Source of the DNA: Akkermansia sp.
GTDB taxonomy: Bacteria > Verrucomicrobiota > Verrucomicrobiia > Verrucomicrobiales > Akkermansiaceae
Length of the DNA: 36,378 nucleotides
NCBI GenBank assembly: GCA_030523775.1
Contig: JAUNHW010000020.1
Span: 1-36,378 of the forward strand
Direction of reading: 5' to 3'
A program made the position numbers and the translations under genes. Of this stretch, positions 16,639-22,821 are shown one piece after another; positions within the stretch are counted from its first letter, which is position 1, and each line of letters opens with the position of its first letter. The notes under the pieces were generated by a model. The model ran no database searches, was not told the DNA's origin, and worked only from the letters and a program-made list of their open reading frames with translations.

Positions 16639-17406
16639 TTACTTCTGCCCGGGCTTGCTGGTGGCGGCGCTCGGCGTCACCACCGGGAAGCGCATCAGGT
16701 AGCCGTGGTTGGCGATGGGCTGGCCGGAAACGGCGGAAAGCTCCACCAGGCTGTAGTAGATGTAGTAGAACTTGCCGTCCGTGGTCTTGGTGAAACGCAC
16801 CACCTCCTTGATGGTGGAGAGGGCATCCTTGTTCTCATACACCCATTCCTTGCCGGTCTGGGCACCGAATGCGAATTGGCCACCCATCTCAAACTGTTTG
16901 CCCTTCAGCTCGCCGTTGTTGGAGGTCCAGACATCGGCCTTGCTGTCGTAGGTGAGGGCGCCGATGGTGATGGGCATCATGGCGTTGCCGTTCACGCGGG
17001 TGGCGGAGAGCACGCGGAACTTGCCGTTGCCCAGCGGGTCGAAGCCCAGGGCCACGTCTGCCACGGGCACCACCTGCTTCTTGTTCCAGGCGGCCACATA
17101 CTTGTCGTAGTCGGCCTTGCTGGGCCACAGGTCCGCATTGTACTCCATGAGCACGGAGGGATCAGCCTTCTCGGCAATGGCCTTCTGCTTCTCCACGGGG
17201 AGCTTGGCAAAACGCTCTGCCACGGCCTTCTGAGCTGCGGCAAAGGACTCGTCGTGGACGATACGCACAACGGCGCCCTGCTTCACTGTGGAGCCGTCGT
17301 ACGGGAGATATTCCTGAATAGCCCCGGGAGTGTCCTGCGCCACAACGGTGCCGCTGAGAACGGTGGAGGCTGCCAGCATTGCAAGAAGAATATGAGACGT
17401 CTTCAT
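16639..17406 (-). CDS. Secreted (periplasmic) protein of unknown function
   Basis: I do not recognise a family. The start was set at the ATG at 17406 because it begins a clear Sec signal peptide MKTSHILLAMLAASTVLSGT-VVAQ, with likely cleavage after VVAQ (about residue 24). A longer frame from 17445 would put a charged, non-signal stretch in front and overlap the predicted promoter. The mature part of about 230 residues is mixed alpha/beta, with a helical Ala/Lys-rich region (AAQKAVAERFAKLPVEKQKAIAEKA, about 55-80) and a strand-rich C-terminal half ending in a Pro/Ser/Thr tail. No catalytic motif or membrane segment was seen. It has its own promoter and terminator and is transcribed divergently from the lipoprotein gene. 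Confidence 0.75.
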   Translation of the reverse strand: MKTSHILLAMLAASTVLSGTVVAQDTPGAIQEYLPYDGSTVKQGAVVRIVHDESFAAAQKAVAERFAKLPVEKQKAIAEKADPSVLMEYNADLWPSKADYDKYVAAWNKKQVVPVADVALGFDPLGNGKFRVLSATRVNGNAMMPITIGALTYDSKADVWTSNNGELKGKQFEMGGQFAFGAQTGKEWVYENKDALSTIKEVVRFTKTTDGKFYYIYYSLVELSAVSGQPIANHGYLMRFPVVTPSAATSKPGQK

Positions 17407-17416
17407 AACTGGTGGA

Positions 17417-17467
17417 AATGTAGCATGCTTTTTTTTACTTGGCAAGCCTGAAAGTGGGTGATATTGT
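17417..17467. promoter_or_regulatory. Back-to-back divergent promoters with overlapping -35 boxes
   Basis: Plus strand: TTGGCA (17439-17444), 17-bp spacer, TATTGT (17462-17467), driving the lipoprotein gene with only 9 nt between -10 and its ATG. Minus strand: TTGCCA (17445-17440), 17-bp spacer, TACATT (17422-17417), driving the secreted-protein gene. The two -35 boxes overlap in the palindromic TTGGCAA, so both promoters cannot be filled at the same time. Consensus match only. Confidence 0.55.
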
Positions 17468-17476
17468 CATTCCCTG

Positions 17477-17923
17477 ATGGGCATGACAAAGAATTCTCAC
17501 ATCAAATGGCTGGTTGCGGCAGCCGTCTGCGCGGCCCTGGCGGCTTGCGAGAGTGCCACGCCGCAAACGCGCATCCAGGCCAACCCGGTGCTGTTCAACG
17601 CCCTGCCGGAAGCGCAGCGCGCGCTGGTGCAGCAGGGGCAGGTGTGCCGCGGCATGAGCCGTGAGGGCGTGCTGCTGGCCTGGGGCGAGCCGGATTCGCG
17701 GGCCAACGGGCAAACGCCCGCAGGCGCCGCCTGGGAGCGCTGGGAATACACCGGGTTCGAGCCTGTCACCACCGTGCACACGGGCATGGGCGGCTGGTAC
17801 GGCCCGTACTGCTGGCACCCGTACGGAGGCGCGGGGATGGACACCGCCTACATACCGCGCTGCAGGGCGGCGGTGGAGTTCGTGAACGGTGCCGTGGACA
17901 AGTGGATGCACTACGGAAGATAA
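17477..17923 (+). CDS. Small lipoprotein with an SmpA/OmlA-like segment
   Basis: This 148-residue protein has a lipoprotein signal: MTKNSH-IKWLVAAAVCAA-LAAC, with the lipobox LAAC at 21-24 and C24 as the acylated cysteine. The mature part has LPEAQRALVQQGQVCRGMSREGVLLAWGEPD, resembling the helix-turn-strand start of BamE/SmpA/OmlA-type domains (G-M-x-x-x-x-V-x-x-x-x-G-x-P). A Tyr/Trp/Gly-rich tail ends KWMHYGR. Outer-membrane anchoring is likely because the residue after Cys is Glu rather than Asp. The start may be the ATG at 17477 or 17483; with the predicted promoter either would give a nearly leaderless mRNA. galM follows after 10 nt. Function unknown. Confidence 0.75.
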   Translation: MGMTKNSHIKWLVAAAVCAALAACESATPQTRIQANPVLFNALPEAQRALVQQGQVCRGMSREGVLLAWGEPDSRANGQTPAGAAWERWEYTGFEPVTTVHTGMGGWYGPYCWHPYGGAGMDTAYIPRCRAAVEFVNGAVDKWMHYGR

Positions 17924-17933
17924 CCGCACCCTT

Positions 17934-18881
17934 ATGAAAAACATCGGAACCACCGCGGAGGGCGGAAGCATCCTCCTGTACAAGCTGGCCACCCCGGAAC
18001 TGGAGGTGGAAATCACCAACTACGGCGCACGCGTGCTGCGTTACGTGTACGCGGGCACAGACTGCCTGTACGGCCCCAAGGACAGCGCGCAGCTGCTGGC
18101 GGACACCTGCTACTGCGGCAGCATCTGCGGCCGTGTGGCAAACCGCATTGCCGGCGGCAAATTCACGCTGGACGGCCGGGAGTACACCCTGGCCACCAAC
18201 AACGGCCCCAACCACCTGCACGGCGGCAACGTGGGATTCAGCGACCGCCTGTGGAACGTGGAGGAGGCCGCGGAAACACGCCTGGTGCTCACGCTGGAAT
18301 CACCGGACGGAGAGGAAGGCTACCCCGGCACCGTGCACGTGCGCGCCACCTACACCGTGGAGGGGCGCAGCCTGCGCCTGGAACTGGAGGCCGCCACAGA
18401 TGCGCCCACCCTGCTGAACCTCACCAACCACGCATACTGGAACCTGGGCGGCACGGGCACGGTGGATACCCACTGCCTGAAGGTGCACGCGCAGGAGTAC
18501 ACGCCCATGGTGTCCAACATTCCCACCGGGGCGGTGGCCCCCGTGGCAGGCACGCTGTACGACCTGACCACCCCCGCCTGCCTGGGCGAGCGCAACGCAC
18601 CCGGCGCCGTGGCGGGCGGGTACGATGACAACTACGTGCTGCCGCCCGGCGGCGGCGTGCGGGAGGCAGCGCTGCTCACCAACGGGCGGCGCACGCTGCG
18701 CGTGCTCACGGATGCACCGGGGCTGCAGGTGTACACGGGGGACTACCTGCCGCTGCCGCGCGGCGGCGTGGCGCTGGAAGCCCAGAACTACCCGGATTCC
18801 CCGCACCACCCGCATTTCCCAAGCATTGTGCTGCGCCCCGGCGAAACCTACCGCCGCACCATCATCTGGGAAATAGACTAG
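17934..18881 (+). CDS. galM: Aldose 1-epimerase (galactose mutarotase)
   Basis: The enzyme interconverts alpha and beta anomers of galactose or glucose in the cytoplasm. With the ATG at 17934 it is 315 residues, which avoids the overlap with the lipoprotein gene that a start at 17889 would force. Family motifs are GRVANRIAGGKFTLDG, NNGPNHLHGG (H96), LTNHAYWNLGG (H166) and LEAQNYPDSPHHPHFPS, whose E282 is the expected catalytic base. The two histidines match the acid and substrate-binding positions of known mutarotases. It is co-transcribed with the lipoprotein and ends 13 nt from the convergent LemA gene. In a mucin-degrading relative of Akkermansia it would serve galactose use, by inference. 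Confidence 0.93.
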   Translation: MKNIGTTAEGGSILLYKLATPELEVEITNYGARVLRYVYAGTDCLYGPKDSAQLLADTCYCGSICGRVANRIAGGKFTLDGREYTLATNNGPNHLHGGNVGFSDRLWNVEEAAETRLVLTLESPDGEEGYPGTVHVRATYTVEGRSLRLELEAATDAPTLLNLTNHAYWNLGGTGTVDTHCLKVHAQEYTPMVSNIPTGAVAPVAGTLYDLTTPACLGERNAPGAVAGGYDDNYVLPPGGGVREAALLTNGRRTLRVLTDAPGLQVYTGDYLPLPRGGVALEAQNYPDSPHHPHFPSIVLRPGETYRRTIIWEID

Positions 18882-18894
18882 CCGCCCCGCACAT

Positions 18895-19458
18895 TCACCC
18901 GCGCCCATCCCGGCTGGCGCAGTCCAGGGGAACGGCTTCCTCAAAGCCGAAAAGCGGTGAGAGGATGCGGCCCGGCGTATCGCGCAGGGCCGCATTGTAG
19001 TCTGCCGCCAGGCGGTTGAAGATGCGGGCTTGCCGCCCCTGGTGGAAAAGGGTGATGTTCACCTGCGTGCCGAGAAACTGCAGGTGCTCTGTGGACGGCT
19101 GCGCGCACAATGCCTCCATGGTGGGTTCCAGGCGGCGCAGCACGCGGTGCAGCTCGCGCTCGGTTATAGCGGCGCGCATGGCGGCCGTGTTGCTGCGCCC
19201 CGCCGCGGCGCTCGCCAGCGCCAGGTTGGAATCCTGCGCCAGGCGCCGCATGCTGCGGGGCAGCATATCACCCTGCGGCAGCGCCACGGAAACGGCGGCG
19301 GCAAACTCCTCCACGCACGCGTTGCGCTGGCGCGTGGCCCTCAGCCAATGCTCCCAGGCCACCGCCACCCGCCCGCGCAAGAAGCGCAACCGGTTGTACA
19401 CGCCCACCACCCACGCTGCCACCAGCACCAGCAGGCCCATGGAAACAAGGTAACTCAT
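18895..19458 (-). CDS. LemA-family protein
   Basis: This 187-residue protein has one N-terminal membrane segment (about 4-22, LVSMGLLVLVAAWVVGVYNR), a long helical region and a C-terminal block. Both LemA signatures are present: YNRLRFLRGRVAVAWEHW just after the helix, and DYNAALRDTPGRILSPLFGF-EEAVPLD near the end (family: YN-x-x-x-x-x-P-x-x-x-x-x-x-x-x-F). LemA proteins form helical bundles at the membrane; their biochemical role is not settled. It stands alone, convergent with galM. The start codon lies in a near-perfect direct repeat GGGCGGGTATGA (19475-19464 and 19462-19451); the upstream copy also contains an ATG, but out of frame. Confidence 0.8.
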   Translation of the reverse strand: MSYLVSMGLLVLVAAWVVGVYNRLRFLRGRVAVAWEHWLRATRQRNACVEEFAAAVSVALPQGDMLPRSMRRLAQDSNLALASAAAGRSNTAAMRAAITERELHRVLRRLEPTMEALCAQPSTEHLQFLGTQVNITLFHQGRQARIFNRLAADYNAALRDTPGRILSPLFGFEEAVPLDCASRDGRG

Positions 19459-19513
19459 ACCCGCCCATCATACCCGCCCTGCAAGTGTTAGACAGTCCAT
19501 TCTCCAACCGTTC

Positions 19514-19655
19514 CGCCCATACACCATCGGGCGTGTGCGGGACAAGCGCAAGAGCGGGTTTGCAGCCAACGTGCAAATTGCAGGGCGCTTTTCATGACGT
19601 CTCGCTGTGTTGCGCGCGAGCGCTTGGTTGCCTCGCGCGCGTAGCGCGCCTCAAT
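19514..19655 (+). repeat. Intergenic repeat related to the core of the MITE-like element
   Basis: This 238-bp gap between the LemA gene and lipA carries a block that aligns in the same orientation with about 10961-11104. Shared stretches include ACGCAAG/GCGCAAG, TTTTCATGACG (19590-19600 and 11034-11044) and TGTGTTGCGCGCGAGCGC-TTGGTTGCCTC. Identity is highest in the last 55 bp. The 16-bp inverted ends and a target duplication seen at 10860-11184 are not found here, so this is a decayed or differently bounded relative. Confidence 0.7.
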
Positions 19656-19694
19656 TCACAAATTGTAAATCGTCAATTGTCAATTGTAAATTGC
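19635..19694 (-). repeat. GC hairpin plus heptad array, module 3 (lipA 3' end)
   Basis: Hairpin GCGCGC-GTA-GCGCGC (19635-19649), then five 7-bp units AAATTGT AAATCGT CAATTGT CAATTGT AAATTGC (19660-19694). The array ends 2 nt from the lipA stop codon, so on the minus strand it begins the lipA 3' untranslated region. Confidence 0.8.
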
Positions 19695-19696
19695 GA

Positions 19697-20611
19697 TCAC
19701 AGTTCGCCCCGCGCCTTCAAATCCGCATTGATGGCCTCCATAATGTCCTGTTCCGGGCGGAAATTGGCATCATGGTGGGAGGAGCGGATGAGCGGGCCGC
19801 TGGCCACGTGGAGGAAGCCCTTGGAGAGCGCCAGCTCGCGCAATTCCTCAAAGACCTCCGGGCGGATGTACTCCATCACCGGCAGGTGGCGGGGAGAAGG
19901 CCGCAGGTACTGGCCCATGGTGAGCACGGTGACGCCGTGCGCGCGCAGGTCGTCCATGGTGCGGGCGATTTCATCCCGCGTCTCGCCGAGGCCGAGCATG
20001 ATGCCGCTCTTGGTGACCACCATGCCGGGAGCCAGCTCCGCCGCGCGCTGCAGCACGCGGAGCGACTGGCGGTACTTGGCGCGGAAACGCACGATGGGCG
20101 ACAGGCGCTCCACGGTTTCCAAATTGTGGTTGAAGATGTGCGGGCGGGCGTCCATCACGGCGGCCAGGGCGTCCTCGTTGCCGTTGAAGTCGGAGGTGAG
20201 CACCTCGATTACCGTGGAGGGGCTGGCCTTGCGGATGGCGCGGATGGAAGCCGCTATGTGCGCTGCGGCACCGTCCTTGAGGTCGTCTCGCGTGACCATG
20301 GTGATGACGGTGTGGTTGAGCTTCATGTGGGCCACGGCCTCGGCCACCTTGCGTGGCTCCTCCGGGTCCAGGGGCTTGGGCTTGGCGGTGCGGGTGGCGC
20401 AGAAGCCGCAGGCGCGTGTGCAGACATCTCCGCAGAGCATGAAGGTGGCGGTTCCGTGGCTCCAGCACTCGCCGCGGTTGGGGCACATGGCCTCCTGGCA
20501 CACGGTCACCAGCTCGTTGTCCTTAATGAGGTGGGAAACCTCTGCGAATGCCCTGCCCTTGGGCAGCTTCACCTTCAGCCACGCGGGCTTGCGCGTCATC
20601 TCCTCGCCCAT
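19697..20611 (-). CDS. lipA: Lipoyl synthase
   Basis: This radical-SAM enzyme inserts two sulfur atoms into octanoylated domains to make the lipoyl cofactor of 2-oxoacid dehydrogenases and the glycine cleavage system. The 304-residue protein has the auxiliary-cluster cysteines C38-C43-C49 in TVCQEAMCPNRGECW and the radical-SAM motif C64-x3-C68-x2-C71 in CTRACGFC. HNLETVERL, MLGLGET and the C-terminal RSSHH (family RSS) follow. ATG at 20611 is one base after the ispA stop; ATG at 20599 (residue 5) is an alternative. The open frame reaching 20989 runs through ispA and is not real. It is last in the asd-ispA-lipA operon. lipB is not in the window. Confidence 0.95.
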   Translation of the reverse strand: MGEEMTRKPAWLKVKLPKGRAFAEVSHLIKDNELVTVCQEAMCPNRGECWSHGTATFMLCGDVCTRACGFCATRTAKPKPLDPEEPRKVAEAVAHMKLNHTVITMVTRDDLKDGAAAHIAASIRAIRKASPSTVIEVLTSDFNGNEDALAAVMDARPHIFNHNLETVERLSPIVRFRAKYRQSLRVLQRAAELAPGMVVTKSGIMLGLGETRDEIARTMDDLRAHGVTVLTMGQYLRPSPRHLPVMEYIRPEVFEELRELALSKGFLHVASGPLIRSSHHDANFRPEQDIMEAINADLKARGEL

Positions 20612-20612
20612 A

Positions 20613-21500
20613 TCAATAATCGCGGTTGAGCAGGTAGTCGTTGATGGCCAGCAGGGCCTCCCGCCGCTTGGGGGAGAACACCTCCAGCGCGGCGCGGGCG
20701 GATGCCGTGAGGTCGCGCGCCTCCCGCCGCGCCTGGTCCATGCCCACCAGCGCGGGATATGTGGCCTTGTGCACGGCGGCATCCTTGCCGATGCTCTTGC
20801 CCAGCACCTCCGGGGAGGAGGTGATGTCCAGTATGTCGTCGATAATCTGGAAGGCGAGCCCCAGGTCGCGCCCGTAGGCGGTGAGGGCATCCAGCTGCTC
20901 CGGCGTGCAGCCTGCCACCATACCGCCCAAGCGTGTGGAGGCCATGATGAGCGCGGAGGTCTTGCCGTTGTGGATGGCGCGCAGCTCATCCACGGAAAGC
21001 TCGCGGCCCTCGCCCTCCAAATCCAGCACCTGCCCGCCCACCAGGTTCAGGCTGCCCGTGCGGTACGCAAACTCCGCCACGTAGTCCCCCACGGTGTAGC
21101 GCTCGTTGGACGGCACGCGCGCCAGGATGGCAAAGGCTTCCGTGAGCAGCGCGTCTCCCGCCAGCACGGCCACGCCCTCGCCGAACACCTTGTGGTTGGT
21201 GGGGCGCCCGCGGCGCATGTCGTCGTTGTCCATGCACGGCAGGTCATCATGGATGAGCGTGTAGGTGTGCAGGGTCTCCAGCGCGCAGGCGGCGTTCAGG
21301 GCGTCGTCCTCGTCACCGCCGCAGGCCTTGGCGGATTCGATGCACAGCAGGGGGCGGATGCGTTTGCCGCCGGCGAATATGCTGTAGCGCATGGCCTTGT
21401 GGAGCGTGGCGGGCTGCACGTCCTCCGCGGGCAGCAGCTCGTTGAGCCGCGCTTCCACGCGCGCGGCGGTTTCCTTGGCGAGTTCGGCGATGGGGGTCAT
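20613..21500 (-). CDS. ispA: Polyprenyl (farnesyl/geranylgeranyl) diphosphate synthase
   Basis: The enzyme condenses isopentenyl diphosphate with allylic diphosphates to form the C15 or C20 precursor of undecaprenyl and quinone side chains. The 295-residue protein has GGKRIRPLL, the first Asp-rich motif DDLPCMD (85-91, with the two-residue insertion usual for bacterial short-chain synthases), GKTSALI and the second Asp-rich motif DDILD (221-225). Product length cannot be fixed from the sequence. It starts one base after the asd stop. AAAGGA in the end of asd is a good Shine-Dalgarno site, unlike most genes in this window. lipA begins one base after its stop. Confidence 0.92.
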   Translation of the reverse strand: MTPIAELAKETAARVEARLNELLPAEDVQPATLHKAMRYSIFAGGKRIRPLLCIESAKACGGDEDDALNAACALETLHTYTLIHDDLPCMDNDDMRRGRPTNHKVFGEGVAVLAGDALLTEAFAILARVPSNERYTVGDYVAEFAYRTGSLNLVGGQVLDLEGEGRELSVDELRAIHNGKTSALIMASTRLGGMVAGCTPEQLDALTAYGRDLGLAFQIIDDILDITSSPEVLGKSIGKDAAVHKATYPALVGMDQARREARDLTASARAALEVFSPKRREALLAINDYLLNRDY

Positions 21501-21501
21501 A

Positions 21502-22515
21502 TCACTTTCCTTTCACGAGAAGCTCTGCAATCTGCACGGCGTTCAGGGCGGCGCCCTTGCGCACCTGGTCGCCCACCACCCAAAGGCTCAGGGCGTTGTC
21601 GATGGCGCTGTCCATGCGGATGCGGCCCACCAGGCAGTCGTCGCCGTTGGTGGAATCCAGCGGGGTGGGCCACACGTTGGCGGCGGGGTCGTCCACCAGG
21701 CGCACGCCGGGGCGGCCGGCATAGCAGGCCTGCGCGCCGGCCACGTCCACCGGCTTCTCAAACTGCGCCACGCAGGAGATGGAGTGGCTGCGGTACACCG
21801 GCACGCGCACGCAGGTGCAGGATACCTTAAGCTCCGGCAGGGAGAGGATCTTGCGGCCCTCGTTGAGCATCTTGAGCTCTTCCTTGGTGTAGCCGTTGTC
21901 CGCAAACTTGTCGATTTGCGGCAGCACGTTGAAAGCAATCTGGCGCGGGTAGGTGGAGATTTCCACCGGGCAGCCGTTCACAATGGCGCGCACCTGGTTC
22001 TCCAGCTCCGCGATTCCGTGCTGGCCGCTGCCGGAAACCGCCTGGTAGCTGCTGGCAATGATGGTTTTCAGCCCGTAGCGCACATGCAGAGGGTAGAGCG
22101 CCATCAGGGTCACGATGGTGGTGCAGTTGGGGTTGGCAATGATGTTGCGCGGGTGGTTGAACGCGGCCTCGCCGTTGATTTCCGGCACCACCAGCGGCAC
22201 GTCCGCATCCTGGCGGAACGCAGAGGAGTTGTCCACCACCACGGCCCCCGCCGCGGCTGCTATGGGCGCGTACTCGCGGGAAATGTCGCCCCCGGCGGAA
22301 AAGAGCGCCAGGTCCACATCCTTGAAAGAATCCGGCGTCAGCTCCTCCACGGTGAGCATCTCACCGCGGAAGGCCACCTGTTTCCCGGCGGAACGGCGGG
22401 AGGCCAGCAGCTTCAGGGAAGCCAGCGGGAAATCCCGGCTTTCCAGGCAGGACAATATCTCCACGCCCACCGCTCCGGTGGCGCCCACTATTGCAACTCT
22501 CGGGTTGTTCATCAT
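21502..22515 (-). CDS. asd: Aspartate-semialdehyde dehydrogenase
   Basis: The enzyme makes aspartate semialdehyde from aspartyl phosphate with NADPH, the branch point to lysine, diaminopimelate, threonine and methionine. ATG at 22515 (or 22512) gives about 337 residues; a longer frame to 22572 would cross the predicted promoter. The N-terminal nucleotide-binding loop is VAIVGATGAVG (7-17). NPNCTT holds the catalytic C131, SYQAVSGSG is the phosphate-binding segment and RVPVYRSHS holds the catalytic H244. It heads a three-gene operon with ispA and lipA, each separated by one base, an unusual functional mix of amino acid, isoprenoid and cofactor supply. Confidence 0.95.
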   Translation of the reverse strand: MMNNPRVAIVGATGAVGVEILSCLESRDFPLASLKLLASRRSAGKQVAFRGEMLTVEELTPDSFKDVDLALFSAGGDISREYAPIAAAAGAVVVDNSSAFRQDADVPLVVPEINGEAAFNHPRNIIANPNCTTIVTLMALYPLHVRYGLKTIIASSYQAVSGSGQHGIAELENQVRAIVNGCPVEISTYPRQIAFNVLPQIDKFADNGYTKEELKMLNEGRKILSLPELKVSCTCVRVPVYRSHSISCVAQFEKPVDVAGAQACYAGRPGVRLVDDPAANVWPTPLDSTNGDDCLVGRIRMDSAIDNALSLWVVGDQVRKGAALNAVQIAELLVKGK

Positions 22516-22563
22516 GCTTCTGTTTGCTTTCCCATGCGGCCACATGCGCCGCATGCGCGTGCC

Positions 22564-22591
22564 AGTATACACAAGGCCGAGCCGTTTTCAA
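22564..22591 (-). promoter_or_regulatory. Promoter of the asd-ispA-lipA operon
   Basis: On the minus strand TTGAAA (22591-22586), 16-bp spacer, TATACT (22569-22564) with TGTG just before the -10. The start would be near 22556, giving a leader of about 41 nt that includes a 7-bp stem CATGCGG/CCGCATG (22533-22539 and 22549-22555). Consensus match only. Confidence 0.6.
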
Positions 22592-22623
22592 GAGAAATAT
22601 GGCAACAGGGGTACGACGGGATT

Positions 22624-22675
22624 TACTAGGGACTATGTACTATGTACTATTTGAAATTCGGCGCCCTGCGGGCGC
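22624..22675 (+). repeat. Heptad array plus GC hairpin, module 4
   Basis: Five 7-bp units TACTAGG GACTATG TACTATG TACTATT TGAAATT (22624-22658), then hairpin GCGCCC-TGC-GGGCGC (22661-22675). It faces module 5 across 76 bp, in the 306-bp gap between asd and the autotransporter. The gap otherwise holds the asd promoter (22564-22591) and a terminator (22710-22741), and no gene. Confidence 0.8.
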
Positions 22676-22709
22676 GGAGTGACAACAAAGATACGGTCGC
22701 ACCCTGCAA

Positions 22710-22741
22710 AAGGCCCGTTCGGCGCATGCCGAACGGGCCTT
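22710..22741 (-). terminator. Intrinsic terminator of the autotransporter gene
   Basis: Perfect 14-bp stem AAGGCCCGTTCGGC/GCCGAACGGGCCTT (22710-22723 and 22728-22741) with a 4-nt loop, followed on the minus strand by a short T tract (GGGCCTTTTGC). It lies about 80 nt past the autotransporter stop. A related hairpin lies downstream of the PEP-CTERM gene at 35863-35895. Confidence 0.8.
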
Positions 22742-22751
22742 GGTAATCTTC

Positions 22752-22821
22752 GCGGCGACCTGCCTCGGCCGTAGCCTTGGCGAAGACGGGTGCCGCCTAA
22801 CTTCAAATAGTACCTAGTACA
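22752..22821 (-). repeat. GC stem plus heptad array, module 5 (autotransporter 3' end)
   Basis: Stem GCGGC/GCCGC (22752-22756 and 22792-22796) enclosing 35 nt, then AACTT and 7-bp units TAGTACC TAGTACA (22808-22821), which abut the stop codon. The same parts at 35906-35958 have only a 3-nt loop, so this copy carries about 32 extra bases in the loop. Confidence 0.7.

Noticed and set aside
19268..19576. Conserved short peptide in the repeat core (CNLHVGCKPALALVP in one copy, CDIYVGCIPTLAFAP at 10974-11040 on the minus strand)
   Set aside because: The two copies align without gaps and share a frame, but substitutions are spread over all codon positions and are not mainly synonymous, so DNA-level relationship explains the similarity better than coding.
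20612..20989. 430-residue extension of lipA
   Set aside because: The added N-terminus is ispA read in another frame; LipA homologues start near the ATG at 20611.
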